64,000 nt of DNA from Dermatemys mawii (Eukaryota > Chordata > Testudines > Dermatemydidae), in contig ML677366.1 of NCBI GenBank assembly GCA_007922305.1, positions 7,390,404 through 7,454,403 of the forward strand, given 5' to 3'. The stretch's first letter is position 1; each line of letters starts with the position of its first letter. The translations under genes and the position numbers were made by a program. The notes beneath the pieces were generated by a model. The model worked only from the letters and a program-made list of their open reading frames with translations. It was not told the origin of the DNA and did not search any database. Below, piece after piece: positions 23,291-36,432 of the stretch.

Positions 23291-25749
23291 GCAGTGCACT
23301 AAGAGCCAATTTTCTTTTGGAGACTACTGGATAATTGAGCCTTTCTTCCGCATTCTAGAGAAAGGCATGTTTTCTGAGTTACAGGTGTTTGGGAACATCA
23401 GAAAACCCTTCTATACTCCTTGCCCTGGATGATTAACTCACATTACATGATAAGAAGAGCAAATCAATGACAGCTGTCGTTTAGGAGGTGTAGTCTTCAC
23501 TGTTGTGACTAGAGAAGCAAACTGTCCTTTTTTACAGCCTTCATTACGTAGTCACAGCTTGACCTGCCATGTGTTTATAATAAACCACAGACAACTTGTT
23601 AATTCTTGATAAAGGTCACCATCAAGTTCATCATCTTATGCCTTGGGGAAAATAACTTTTCTTCTTCAGTTCACATTTCTGGATAGGGAATTACAAGGGA
23701 TGGACAGTAATTTAGATCCGAAGCCAAGCCTCACAACTGGCAGCCCATTTCTGCACATTCAGCTAATGTCCCTGCAAAAGTGGGTGCATGCCGATTTTTT
23801 TTTTTGTGGGGGCACACAAATACAGTAGTGATTGCACGCAGGTTTGCATGCACAGATTGCAGTTTGCACGTGCAAAATTGTTGCACAGAAGCGGATGCTG
23901 GAAATTTGGCCAGAGGAGTGTCTGCTGCTAGTTGACTGCCCAAAGAAGCATGCAAACTATAGAAATAGAAATGACTTAGATGAGATGTACTCGGTGTAGG
24001 ACCCAGCTGTGGGGAGGGAATGTGGTTCTTAGCCAACTTTCCACTTCCCCAGTCCTGGGGCTGACCAGAGGCCAGATCAGCCTCCAGGGTAACATCACAA
24101 AGCCTAATTACCAGCCCCAAGGCCTACTTTGTTATGTGAATAGTAGGAGTTCCTTACAGATTGTTCTACTGGCCAGCAATCCAGAAGATCAAGCCACAAC
24201 CTTTCCTGTCATCTGCTCACCCCCAACACCTCTCTGTGCCAGAGGGTGGGAGCAGATGGCACAAACCTGGATGTATCAGCTTTACACCAGCCAAGGATTC
24301 CCTGACAGGAGGGGCAACCCCCACTACAGAAGAGGCATACAAAAAGAAGGATGCAATGCTGACTCCATAGGTTTAGGGGGTAAAAAGGAACAATTTTGCA
24401 TGGTGATGGGTTAAAGCAGTCACTATTTATTCAACTTCCTTAGGGGGAGGGTTTGGCATAAAAGAGACATGGCTCTTAGACAGCCATAGCTTTGGTTTTA
24501 CAAAGCAGAAACCATCCCTGCCTTTGCCCATCTGTGCTTATAGTGAAGTGGATTTTGTTTACAGCACTGAATTCCCAGTGGCTTCATTGCGTTGAGGCTT
24601 TTGGTGTGAAATCATCTGATGCCAGTTCCTATGTAGACAAGACCTTTCTCTACAAATAGTTCAACGTGGTCCCAGGGAAGGGGACACCAAACGTCTTCAC
24701 AGATTTCCTTTCCAGTCTGAGTCCACTGGGCATGGGGGACTGATTGCCCTCCCTCCCGCTCCCCACACATTCATGCTCCTGCTGCCACTGCAAAACTGTC
24801 TTCCCACGGGATTTGGGATGTTTTGTAGCCAGCCCCAAGGAGGTGCTAATCTGCTTGCTCTTCAGGGGAGACACACGAATGAAGGTGGGTGCTCCCTGAA
24901 ATGCTTGTGTCATCCAAGGCATTGCTTTTAACTAATTGCTAAAACTTGGATGTGGACTTCAAGAGCTGCTTTTCTGTGGTGGTTCCCACGACCTTCCATG
25001 AATGTGCTTGCTTCATTAGCTGAAGTGCTGACTGATTCCTGACATGACAGCTGTCTGTCAGGTAATTCTGGAGCTTGTTCCTTTTTCACCAGGGTGTCAT
25101 CGTCAGTGCCTGTGAGATATTTACAGCTTAGAAAAACATCCCTCAGTGTACCATACGGTCACTGCAATCAGATAATGGCCTGAGCCAAAGTAATGTCAAA
25201 TGTGACCATCCTGCTAACACGTAGACCTGATTGCATTGTTGTAGGCAAATTACCGTATTTAAAGGTAGCTTAGCATCTTTATTAGTCCAAGCAATTTGGG
25301 TTTAAAGACAAAATTGTAAGATCTGTTCTTCCTTCCACATTATCCCAGTGGCATTCCAGCAGGGATCAGACCTGGTTTGTTAGCACCAGTCTTGGGAGAG
25401 CAATAGGTCTTGGAGATAAGTAATAGGCGATATCGAAAGATAAAGACTTTTGACACTTGTCCTGTGAACATGCGGCTCAGGAGAAAGGAAGATTGACATT
25501 AGACTGGAAATCAGAAGATCTGGGTTGTGTTCCTACCTCTGCTACAGACTTCCTTTGTGGCCTTGTAGGAACACTAAGACATTTCTCCCTTACAGGCATA
25601 TCGTGAGGTTCTCGGAGGTTAGGATGATGAGCACCAGAGAAGAACTAATGACTGAATGCCTGCCTGTATGATTTCCAACAATAGAATAAAGGGCTACTTT
25701 ATTTAGTGCATTTTTCTTATAGAACATCTGTGAGGGAAAGTCTAGGTAT

Positions 25750-25835
25750 ATACTTGGTCCTGCCTCGGTGCAGGGAGCTGAACAAGATCTCTTGAGATCC
25801 CTTCCAACCATACACTTCTTTAATTCTTTAAAGGC
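25750..25835 (+). mobile_element. CR1 LINE 3' end fragment
   Basis: CTTGGTCCTGCCTCGGTGCA, then GATCCCTTCCAACCATACAC and a TTTAATTCTTTAA tail; this is the 3' end type seen in a CR1 subfamily shared by birds and reptiles. Confidence 0.65.
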
Positions 25836-27039
25836 TCCACCAGAATCCATGGATTTCTTAGGGGATGTCATCACAACTATTTTAGCTTTAAAAACAAAAA
25901 TAATAGGTGGAGGATAAAAAAAGTGTAAAAGGCAGAGCTGCTTAATCATTGACATTCTGTTGTAATTCTTGAGTTATCCTGACATTCCGGTAAAGAATTC
26001 AAGATTCTTTTTTCAATAAGAGGTACGTGCAGCAAGTAATTCACCATTTATCACTCATGGTCCACAGCCTGAAGGTAATTATTTAGATCAAAACCCCATG
26101 ATAATCAGCATATCTTTGTGCTCATCAGACAGATGTTACACATACAGATATCTCCTGTAGAAACATCTGTTGGCAACTCTCTGTAATTTTGCATTCTTTC
26201 TTAACAGCCTTTGGGGATTTATGATGTCCGAAGAGGAATTAAGAAAACAATTTTTCAGAGCACCTTTAAGGACCAGTTAGCATCAGAGTGTCCGGTCCTT
26301 GGTCTCACTGGGTTTACAAAGAAGGCAGTGCAAGTACTGACAGGCAGTATTTCACTGTTGGGGGAATATCTGTGGTACATAGAGGGTGGAGATAAACAGT
26401 ATCTTGCTAAATTTATACATGCCCAGCAGACTCTTCAGTTTAAATTCTCGGTTCATTAATTGCAGTTAAGCACCATTAATTAATAGATAAACAACTAAAG
26501 AGAGTGTTCAAACTAGCCCAAGCTCCCAAGAAGTTATTTAAAAACAAGGGCCATATTGTCAGCTGGTATAAATTGGCATAGCTCCATTATAGTCTTACAG
26601 CTAAGGAAACTCATGGAGCAATGTTTGTTTGTATCAGCTGTGGATCTCGCCTGAGTGCAAACACAACTCTGTAAGGAGAGCTAAGCATGCTGGAATATGG
26701 GACTATATAAGCTAGTGGGCCCATGTACATGTCACGGTTGGGCTTCTATTACCCAGCTCAAAGTTTGCAGCCATTTTTTGTAGGGTCTTGTTGTGAGGGA
26801 TTGTGGGTCTCAAACCCAGGTCCATGGGTCCTCAGGCAGTGCCCAGATCACAACCCCCATCTCATAGCACTCCAGAACCAGCAAGGAAGGGATTTAGCAG
26901 AACTCTGGCCCACCACAGGCTCCACTCACAAAGCTCTTGATTGGAGCAGACATCCAGCCCCACTGATTGACCTGGATGCAGTACGTAAGCCAGGAGACAC
27001 AGGAACTTGTCTGAGCACCTGCGTGTGAACTGATGTGCT

Positions 27040-27290
27040 GCTGGTACTGGATCCTGACTCTGGCTTGACCTTTGGCCCTGCTGTGTGACTCTGACTCATG
27101 CTTGACCCCAGCACTGGTCCCTGATTCCACCTGTACCCTTGGTATGGCTGTCTGACTCTGACTCCAATCCTGACCCTCGGTCTGACTCCTGACACTGATT
27201 CCAGCTCAACCTTTGGGACAGCTCTTGACCCCACCTCTGACCCTGACTCTTGGCACTATCCTGACTCTGGCTTTAGTTCCTGGCATCCGA
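27040..27290. repeat. Degenerate CTGACTCTG repeat
   Basis: Irregular recurrence of CTGACTCTG, TTGACC and CCTGACT over about 250 bases. Open frames here are low complexity. Possibly the reverse complement of the family at 13780-14310. Confidence 0.6.
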
Positions 27291-29139
27291 CCCTGGCTTT
27301 GATAACTAGGCCTGCTTGCCCACATCCTGGTCTCTACATCTGTCCCTAAAACTTACTGGTAGATCAAATTAAACCAGTCACATTTCTGTGCTGCTGTGCA
27401 CCATATTGCGTGCACAGCATTTTGCAAAACTGCTCCTTCCCCAGAATAGCCATGGATTTAAACCTGGCCTCTTTCTGCCTCTGAACTCTACAGATAATGG
27501 GGCTCTTCAGAATGGGGAAGTCTGGTTTAATTATGCTTTAAGACCGGCTGGAAGCGCTGGTCCAGTCCTGTTCTTTAGGCCATCCAGGGTTCAGTTTGAA
27601 AGCACAGCTCTAGGCAGTTGGAAAAAATTATACCTTTCTTAAAGTTCTGAGATACTGTCACATCCGCCATGAGCATTTTCTGTTATAATTTATTGTTTTT
27701 TCCAACTCAGTTTACTGAGTCAAAGGAGCAGACATTTTTTGCTTGATTAAATTAAACAAATCAGTCACTTGACAAAAGTCTTCAAATGAAAGATTGCTGC
27801 TAACAAGACCAGATAGGTTTTCTGATTTATTTTTCTATGAAATATTGAAAAATTGCTTATGAGATGCTTTGGGCTAATTAGATCTTATCCATGGAAAGAC
27901 AGATGTTTCATTCTTTAGTGCATAATTAATTATACAGCAGTGGAAGTTGCCCTGAAGTTTATGAACGTGCTCGTTGCTGTGAAGCTGAAGAGTTTAAATT
28001 AGCAATATTTATTATAAGCCTGACACTCTGGACTGGAACAACAACTCTCACCACCTGACCCTCAACCCCTCACACTGAGGACTGTTGAAATCCAGGGAGC
28101 ACGGAGCCTGCAAGACATTTGTCAGTCAGCACAAATTCCCTTCCAGGAACTTGCCTCATTTTCCTTCTGATTTTTACATATGCAGGAAATAAGAACAGCC
28201 GGGGGGAAAAATACTTCCATACTTTCCTAAAATCCTGAAGTGCTTGAACTCTGGAGTGAAGATATAAGATGTCAGAGACACCACAGTGTTATACATTAGC
28301 TCCAGTAATTAGAATTGGGAAGAAGCACAGTCAAATACTCCTCTCAAGTCACCCATCAGACTGCTTGAGCTAGAAAAAGATGGCTGAAGAAAAATATCAG
28401 GTAACCTCCTGATCAGCCTCCTCAGGTTCCTAGAGACCCCCCTACCAGATGACTTTATTGCTAAGTTACCTCTCCCCTGATAAACCAGTTTTTCTGCTTG
28501 GGAAGTTGTCTGTTGTGTAGAGCTGTTCCATGTCAGTAAGAAAACACTTGTCAGCGACCCTCTTTTGTTGTTCTTTTGCTGCCAGGCGTTGGAATTTCAG
28601 CCCAACATGCAGGCAAACAGACAACAGAGAAGGCAAAGGGGCTTCTCATTCAAAATGGATTTTGCTGCTTGGTAAAATTGCACGCAGAGAATTAATAATC
28701 TCATGTAGAATGCATAAATTGTACAGCCAGATTTAGTAAAATGTGACACCTTGACTCCAGTAACTTTCAGCAGAACTGGAAAGAAGCAGATACCTTTAAA
28801 CACCAGAGGCCAAGGGCGTGGGTGGTAACTAATGAATATGACTTGCTTTCAAGCCCGTCACCATAACTGATGTCATCTTGAATTATCTCATTCGGGAACA
28901 GGCCAGTCCCTTAAAAACATTGCCAGCCAGCTCAGTGGATTGGCAGAATTGGTTGAGCTGGGAAGCTGTGACCTTCTGTTTGAAGAAATCCCTTTTTAAG
29001 GAAGCAAAGCCACTACCAGTGACATTAGAGATATTAGTCATCCACAAGGGAGCTGTATATATGTCCAGGTGAATGCATGGGGTATTCTGTCCTTGCTTTT
29101 CTCTCGATATTGGAATAAAGGCATTTTAAAGAAGCATGG

Positions 29140-29340
29140 TCTAGTAGTAGTTAAAGAAAAAGACTCGGGAGATCTGGGTTCTGTATCTGGCTCTGACAGT
29201 GATGCAGCAAGTTTTGCAAGTCATTTCACCTCCATGAAGCCTCAGTTTCCACATCCATGTAGACACCTAGGCATCTTGTGAGGATGAATCAGTGCTAGTA
29301 AAGCCCTGCCAGCCTCAAGAAGGTGCCCCACAGATACAAA
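29140..29340 (+). mobile_element. Old SINE-like repeat (MIR/CORE-SINE type)
   Basis: GGGAGATCTGGGTTCTGTAT, then TTTTGCAAGTCATTTCACCT and CTCAGTTTCC, in the order seen in MIR-like CORE-SINEs of amniotes. Related pieces recur at 25500-25570, 30545-30690, 43345-43510, 51200-51300, 53540-53730, 54330-54425, 56750-56900 and (inverted) 58210-58450. Confidence 0.55.
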
Positions 29341-29605
29341 CTATTTTGCTACTAATAATGCAGTGATCTGATGCCTACTGAAAAAGAATCCAGTCCAGTG
29401 TTTGCTGATAAATATTTTAAATAGACGAAGCACAATTTGTCACATCTGGCCTTAAGTGCCTGGAGTAGGGGGTCTGCATCCCATGAGGCGTTCATGCCTG
29501 GGGCAGAGCAGACCGTCTTTCCACTGCTGCTCTCCACTGGTATGGTGAGGAAGCAGCATGCACAATGGAGCTGCAACAGGTGAAGCTGCATTAGAGGAAA
29601 GCTGA

Positions 29606-29660
29606 CTCAGTACACCCCCAGCAGGTCGGGCCACACCCCCAGCAGGTCGGGCCACACCCC
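29606..29660. repeat. 21-bp tandem duplication
   Basis: Two units of ACCCCCAGCAGGTCGGGCCAC in tandem with a short remnant. Confidence 0.85.
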
Positions 29661-30544
29661 TCTCTGGAGCAAGTTTTGCTGCGTTGGCTGCCTATGGATC
29701 TCCGATTGGAGAGGAGGTTGCTGCCGCCTTCCTCCACTGGAATGTGCCATGCCCAGTGTAGACTTTACCTCCCTCGAGGCCCTGTACCAAGGTCTGTGCT
29801 AGCAAAACCTGCAGTGAGTCTGGCCCATAGAATTGCTCCAGCCAGGTGTATACTTACCTGCTCCCCCAGCATAGGAGCGGGGCAGAGGTGCTGTAGCAAT
29901 GGGTCTACTTACCCAGAAGCAGAAGAGGAGCCAGGAGTATTTATGGGAAGCTTCACTTCGAGTTTGATTTCTCTCTTATTTTTAACAAGGTCATCTCTTC
30001 TGAATATGGTACAGCATGAGTAACAAATCCCCCCCTTTTATGTAATTTGTATCTATTCCTATTTCCTATTGAAATTCCTTTGTAAAGAGACTATCCAAGT
30101 ATAGAGTTGAAAATTTCTTCTTAAAATAAGCCAGATGTCCAACCCGACTTTAGCTGCCAAGCCCAAAGAGTTCAAGAAAGATGTTAAAATCTATCTTCCT
30201 GGCTGTGAAAGACTAATTGCATAGCATAGGTGATGATCCCAGTCTCCCAGGAGAAGGAATCAAACTGCTTAGGGCAAAACTCTGCTGTTATTTGTCTAAG
30301 GAGTGGAGCTGGCAATGGCTGTGGAAAAAGTTTCATGGCCTGCCCTCCTTACTGGCTAACAGATTCAGACAGAAACACACACACATGCTCATGAACATTT
30401 GTAACTCAGTGGCTGAAAATATTACTACACTTTATATGAAAAATCCATTTTTGGTAGGAATATTAAAAAATATAGCGAGCAAAACAAAAAGACCCTCACG
30501 GAGAGAGATGGAGGAGTGAGAGCCGTGTAGCTGCCATGTTCTTC

Positions 30545-30690
30545 TCCTGATGCAGAATTCCATGGCTTTGGATAAGCCATTTTAATTTTTTTGGATCTCA
30601 GCCTCTCCATCTGTCCAAGCGAGAGAGATTATTCACTTACCTCACAGGAGTGTTGTGAGAATTAATGGTGGTAATTGTAAAGCACCTTGG
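30545..30690 (+). mobile_element. Old SINE-like repeat (MIR/CORE-SINE type)
   Basis: TCTCAGCCTCTCCATCTGTC, then TTACCTCACAGGAGTGTTGT and GTAAAGCACCTTGGAAA; a clear MIR-like body. Confidence 0.6.
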
Positions 30691-31369
30691 AAATTTCAGT
30701 TGCAACCCAGGTCCTGTTGATTATCATTGTATTTCATTGGATGAGTGGAAAGGACCATCCAGTTGAATGTGTACTGGATTTTACTTTTCCAAGCGCTATG
30801 AATGCAAATAAGCCACTTAACATGATACGACCAGCCTCCACATCAGGAGAATGTGAGAAAACGTTGGGAGAGATCAAAGTGGCAACCAAATCTAATGAAA
30901 CTTTTGCCATTTGAGACACCATCTCTGCATATAAACTTGTCACATGTTATAAATGGGCCACAGACTGACATCTCAAATGGTTCCTTCTTGAAACACCTTG
31001 CTGTAGAGCCCCCAGGGTGGGGAGGGGCTATTCTTTACTTAGTCCTAAGTAACATACAAGAGATGGTACAAAAAGTAACTATGGTGGAGCCGTCAAGAAA
31101 TAATGGCCATATTATATTTGTCTCACTGTTCCCTTGTACTCCCCTGTCCATCTGTCTATCAAGCTGTTTAAAATCCTTATGTGTGGCATGGATGCTACTT
31201 TCAGGAAGCAATAATAGAGTTTCAGAAGGCATGCATTCCTTGGAACACAGAGGGACAGGAAGGCAAGGAATAAACCAATAGGGCAAGAAGTGATTCAAGC
31301 CAAAGATCCTTCAGAAAATCCAGCCCTAGTGAAGTCAGTAAATAGAGAAGTGTGAAATATGGCAGGCAA

Positions 31370-31700
31370 TACATTAGGAGGAAGTGGGAAGGCTAACAGG
31401 GAATTTGAAGAGCAAATATAACTAATGGCGTAGAAACAAGTAACAAGGAATTCTGAGAGTATATCAGAAGCAGGAAACCTCTATGAGACGAGGTGCTCCG
31501 CTGGGCCACCAGAGGGAGCAATTAAAGAATATAAGGACATTGCTACGGATCTAAATGATTCTTCATATCCGCCTTCATCACAGAAGATGCTGGGGAAAGC
31601 CCTACCCCAGACCTACTCTTTCCTGGAAGTAAAGATAAGGACTTTACAACACTGTGATACCTGAGTGCAGAGCAATTTAGAAGAACTGTTTCACCATCCC
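31370..31700 (+). mobile_element. CR1 LINE internal (ORF2) fragment
   Basis: Recognised as the CR1 segment between the endonuclease and reverse-transcriptase domains: GAATTTGAAGAGCAAAT, ATCAGAAGCAGGAAACCTCT, GGGCCACCAGAGGGAGCA and AGGACATTGCTACGGATCTA occur in the family's order. Frames are broken; both LINE ends are missing. Confidence 0.65.
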
Positions 31701-33027
31701 TATTTTCCATGGCTCTAATAATTTGAAGCCAGGTGCAATCTAGCCCTTCATTGGTCAGCAAGGAGGGGAAAGAGTGCAAGGAGCCTTCTCTCAAAAACCT
31801 CTTTGTACTCCTATGCAGGGACCTAGCCACGCTCTTTTCGCTGCGTATTCTCTGAGTAGAAGCACCTGAGGTTTCTAGCAACAGAGGGAGAGAAAGAAGT
31901 CTGATCTTCTGCAGCAGGCAGAAGAGCTGAGGAACCAGGTGTGTGCCCTTTCCAAGGTGTAGCAGTGGCATGAAGGCATGATGCCTTCAGGAGCTCCCGC
32001 TGGCCAATGCACCACAGCACTGCCCCTATTCTAGGTTGTGGCTTAAAGCAACGGTTTGGGTTTTGATGGTACTTCCGTCTTATGTGTCAACCAATCTCTC
32101 TCTCTCTATCCATCTTCATGCCACCTGAAGTGTATCCTTGTGATCTTCTCAAATGTCGGGTTTAATCAGTAAGGATCATCATCCTGAGACTGGCGGTGCT
32201 TGGCCAGGAATAGGCTGTGCTACCCCAACAATGCTCAGAAAACCCAGAGAGGAATCAATACGCTCTTTGCCGTAACAGCCCAACTTCATCTCGGCTGCCT
32301 CGCTCCTCCTTTTTGTTTGTGTGTGGCACTAGCAGACATAGGCACCCTGCCAAAGTCTTGCAACCCATTGTTTCTTTATTTTAAATACAAGGGTCTTTTA
32401 TTAACTCCAGCTGGGGCTCTGCACTGTGCTCTCTGCATTCACTTTATTAAAGTCGGGCAGCTTGCAAGTAGGACATTGTAAATCACAAGTGGGGGGCAGG
32501 AGGAAAGTGGAGGGACTCCAATTGTATGGCAACAAAGAAAGCGCATAATTGGACCTGTCCTCCTGGCAAATAAAAGCCAAGCTAACGGAGAGCAGTTTCC
32601 AATTGCTCCCTGGAAGGCAGGCGAGAACCAGAGGGACTTGCAGGAAATAGAGGAGGCTGAATACTTGGATACCTGATGTTTCCCCCTGTATATTAAAACG
32701 CCACCTTCTCTGTTTGCCCTGTAGTCTTTGTATGTGGGAGGAAAGAGACAGGCCTTTCAGTACTAGAGTTGCCTACCTCTCTTGTTTTATCCTGCCGCAC
32801 CACCTGTGAGAACATGATCTGTGCAGTGTGGTGGAGGGGGTCACCCTTAGGAACTCAGCCAGTGGAGTTCCATTGGGATCCCTCATGGAACGTGAAGTGG
32901 GATTCCATGCAATGGAGAAGCTAATACAGCCTCAGGCAATATACGTTTTCCATGTATGCCCTCGATTGGCTGGTGGGGTGAACTACGTCTCCCTCCCCTT
33001 CTGCCCTTTCACCCAGATTCCTAAAGG

Positions 33028-33550
33028 TTAGGCTGCGTCCACACTGAAGTTAGCAGCAAGCCTGCCAGCCCGCGTAGACAGACTCATGGTCTCTCCGCTC
33101 TAGGTAGTGCACTAGAAATAACAGTGCAGACATTGCGGCTCACTCTCTCATTCCCACTCGACCCCCTGGGTCTGAGTGCGGGTGGCTAACCAAGCCTCCA
33201 CCGGAGCTGCATCATCCACACTGCTGTTTTTAGCAAGTTCGTGCGAGCCTGTCTGCCCAGGCTGGGAGCCTTGCCCCCTGATGCAGGGTACGTGTACCCA
33301 CACAGGTACATCTACACAGCCTCAGAAGATACGTCTGCGCAGCTCAGCGACGTGAGCTTTCCCACCCGGCTCAGCACAATCAGGGTAGCAGTACGTGCTC
33401 TAGCGCTCTGTCTATAGCTGCATAGGACAACACTTTGAAGTTTCAGTTCAGGCTGGAAGCTCACATGCTGAAGCCACCCCGCTAGCTAGGCTTCAGCACC
33501 TGAGCTACAACTTCAAAGCACTGTCCACGCCGTGGTGTTAGAGCACTGAG
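33028..33550. mobile_element. One or two TIR elements with TCTACAC-like ends
   Basis: GGCTGCGTCCACACTGAAG opens and TGTCCACGCCGTGGTGT closes the region; an internal CAGGTACATCTACACAGCC suggests a second unit. GC-rich relative to surrounding intron. Boundaries unclear. Confidence 0.45.
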
Positions 33551-33889
33551 TGCCACTACCCCAAGTCTGTTGACTCAGGTGGGAGGCTTGCTCCATGGGC
33601 TTTGTACATGGACCCAGAGAGAGACAAGGAGGAAGTGGGGGGCGGGGGCGGAAGAGTGCTACAAAGGCAGCTGCCTTCCACATTACCACATAGCCAGGTG
33701 CTCCTCTCCACACACAGGTCTAGTGGGTATCATCCAGCCTGGAGACTCAGCGGGGGCAAATACGATACCTGAAGGACTTTATGCCGGCTCTTGTTGAGTG
33801 CAGAGTTTTGCTGGGGGTTCATGGTGCCCTTTGCGCCAGTCCCCGATTTTGTGGTCGGTGTGTCTTTCCAAGCCTGTGACTCACTAAGG

Positions 33890-34049
33890 TAGTGGTTCTC
33901 AACCTGCGGCCTAATCCACACACAGCTGCAGCCCATGCGACAGCCTCAGGGCCCTACAGGAGGCATATATATTGAGTGGATGTGGCCAACACAACACAGA
34001 TACAGCTGCCCTATGTGGCCCACAATGGTAAATAGGTTGAGAACCACTC
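33890..34049. mobile_element. hAT-type element abutting a 3' splice site
   Basis: 160 bp with inverted termini TAGTGGTTCTCAACC and GGTTGAGAACCACTC and a perfect 8-bp target duplication CACTAAGG at 33882-33889 and 34050-34057. Only 18 bases separate the right duplication from the exon at 34076. Those bases (34058-34075) are the polypyrimidine tract and AG. No coding capacity. Confidence 0.92.
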
Positions 34050-34075
34050 CACTAAGGTGTCCCTCTCTTCTCCAG
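34050..34075 (+). promoter_or_regulatory. 3' splice site with branch-point candidate inside the target duplication
   Basis: TGTCCCTCTCTTCTCCAG is a good tract and acceptor. The nearest branch-like sequence is CTAAG in the duplicated CACTAAGG, about 20 bases before the AG. The other copy lies 160 bases further upstream, beyond the element. Confidence 0.5.
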
Positions 34076-34253
34076 TGCTCCTCAACCTGCGGGAAGGGCC
34101 TCCAGTCACGTGTGGTGCAGTGTATGCACAAAGTCACCGGCCGCCATAGCAACGAGTGCCCTGTCCTATCCAAGCCAGCGGCCTACAGGCAGTGTCACCA
34201 AGAGGCCTGCAATGAGAAGATAAATGTCAACACAATCACCTCGCCCAGACTCG
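34076..34253 (+). CDS. ADAMTS16: ADAMTS16 exon: last TSR core and linker to PLAC
   Basis: Coding exon of 59 codons plus one base. The acceptor is TCTTCTCCAG ending at 34075; the donor is G|GTGAGT at 34253/34254, giving phase 1. It continues the preceding exon as [13 protein letters not shown] and holds the six cysteines of the last TSR: two in CSSTC, then VQC, NEC, RQC and [11 protein letters not shown] is an intact O-fucosylation consensus. The tail ending in NTITSPRL is the linker to the PLAC domain and is highly similar, from memory, to ADAMTS16 and ADAMTS18. A hAT-type element ends 26 bases before this exon, so the open frame extends upstream through the element and also past the donor; neither extension is counted as coding. 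Confidence 0.9.
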
Positions 34254-35639
34254 GTGAGTGGGTGGATGCAGAGCTACAATTCTTGGGGAGGTTAAATAAT
34301 CAGCCTGAAGCCTTCAAATGCCAGAGCATATATCCTGCCCAGGTATCTGAGAAACATAGTGCTTGTGCTATTACAGAAACGAGGTTCCAGATGGCTCATC
34401 AGGGACAGAAGAAGGGAGAATATCAGAATCTCTGGGTAATTTAATGTTCCAGCGTAGACAGATGCTTTATTCTTTGTAGCTCCACCCTGCCTGAGACTTC
34501 TGCCAATCCAGAACTCCTCGAGCCACGTTCCCTGAGTGACCGGTTGGAGCAGGCAGGTGTATGTGCGGGTCAGAGAGAGAGAGGGATTGGGAGTTTAGGG
34601 AGAAGGCGTTCAGTCACCATTCCAAACTTGAAACACCTTGTCACATGACTGAGATAAAATGGGATAAGCAGAGAATGTTAGTCACTTGGGTTGCATTTTG
34701 CTTGGTTAATGATATTGGGGAAATGAATTGAAATGGAAAAAGCCTGGCAAATGTATCCAGCCCAAGCACCAAATCTTCTCACCTGCCTTTCACTTTGAAG
34801 AGTGATGAGGAATACAATAATATTTTATTTGCCTGTTCAAAAAAAGTATTTGACTTTGGCAGGTAAAATTTTCTAGGATTGTAGCTTTTTGGAAAGGTGG
34901 TTCTTTTTGAGGGGAAGATGGACCTTCCCCAGATTAGTTGCTGGCTTAAGAATGGGAGTTGCTAAAATCACTTATTTCTGGGCAGGGAGGAAGGAGTGAG
35001 AGTGTCTTCAATATAACTCTTTTTCTTTCTCCCACTTCCTTAATTATCTATTCACCTATTTACCCGGCTGAGCTGAGGCTGCTGGCAATAAATTGTCTAT
35101 TTGCTGCAATACCATAACTCTGTACTTACAGTGGTTCTACTCAGAAGTGATTCTGTAAATACTGCATCATGGGGTTCCATGACTATTTTGTCTCTGTTAT
35201 TCTCTGTGTCAAATGTGCTAAGTTTACAAGTAAAAGATGTGTTTTCTAATGGCAAGCCCCACAAGTTCAACCTGGGATCTGATAGCTGAACTGGGTGTTT
35301 TTCCTTCTTGCATATCACTAGTAAAAAAGGTCACCAGGCCACATTAGACCATAAGCTACACTTGTGCAACACAGTTGCCTTCAATTTATGCCCTCAGTGC
35401 ACTCCCTTTTCCTAAGGTGTAACTGGCTAGAATTTAAACAATTATGTTGATGGCACACCAGAATGAACTTCAGCTGTACAGGACACAAGTAGTAAGAAGG
35501 AGTCCTGGTTATTTTTGTCCCCAAAGTCAGTAGTTCGGACTCTGCATATACACACAGTGGGCAGATCTGATGAATAGGATGGGAGCCATTTTTACAAGTC
35601 ACTTTTTCGAGTAGAACCTCACCTAAGACTAGACATAAG

Positions 35640-36432
35640 CAGGACCGGCTCTAGGTACCAGCAATGCACAATGGGGTGGCACATTTCCAGGGGCAGCATT
35701 TCGGAGCCAGCCATCCTTTTATTTTTTTATTTTTTTTGGAAAATCCACCAATTTACGGAAAAAAAATGATACATGAAGATCAAAAAAAATCTCCAGTAGA
35801 GCGATAGGCGCATGACGTGAAAAATACTGTCGTGTCGTGACACAGTCACTCATAAGGTGAACGTGCATAAATGTGTTAATGTTAACAATTATTGATTAAT
35901 TAAATCAGGAATCACAATTTCTTGTGTGTACTGTTCCGCCCTATCGGTGCCATTGGCGCCAATTTCCATGTTGCATTGGTGCCAGTGGTTTAGCATGCAG
36001 TATTGAATATTTTGCTTGTTTGAATTTGTTTTAAATCATTTCAACTTTCAAAATAATCAAACCTTGGTAAAGGTGAGTAAAACATTTATTTATTTACTTA
36101 TTATAGCCAATGACAAAAATCGTCTGTGCAATGGGAGTAAAGCATTAAAATATAAACTTGAAACTTAAGTTTCGCATGATGCAATGTGAATGATTATTGT
36201 GAAAAAGGTCCTTCAAAACTAGATCCTACATTTGAAAATCCATTTAATGAGTCGAGTTGTCGATTTTATGCCATCCAGTTTGAAGAAAAAAATGAAAAAT
36301 GGAACAAATTAATAGATTGTGGTTAGTGTAAAAATAAAATGTTGCAAAGTGCAAACGTGTAAAAGACAAAAAAGGGGGAGGCAGCCAACAATTTTTTTGC
36401 TTGGGGCGGCAAAAAACCTAGAGCCGGCTCTG
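35640..36432. mobile_element. hAT-type non-autonomous element
   Basis: Termini CAGGACCGGCTCTAGGT and ACCTAGAGCCGGCTCTG are inverted repeats. Flanks GACATAAG (35632-35639) and GATATGAG (36433-36440) match at 6 of 8 bases. 793 bp, AT-rich inside, with no transposase. Confidence 0.85.

Larger units (their letters stand above)
17941..34075 (+). other. ADAMTS16 intron (phase 0)
   Basis: GT-AG intron of 16,135 bases. It contains a 53-bp tandem pair next to a (CA)n tract, an inverted-repeat element with a hammerhead-like core, a hAT-type element with a perfect 8-bp duplication, poly-A, several SINE-like and CR1 pieces, a degenerate CTGACTCTG repeat, and a hAT-type element almost touching the 3' splice site. 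No additional exon was recognised. Confidence 0.85.

Noticed and set aside
33935..34444. A 169-codon open frame on the + strand
   Set aside because: It begins in a hAT-type element and continues past a strong GTGAGT donor. Only 34076-34253 is supported as coding by splice sites and TSR cysteines.
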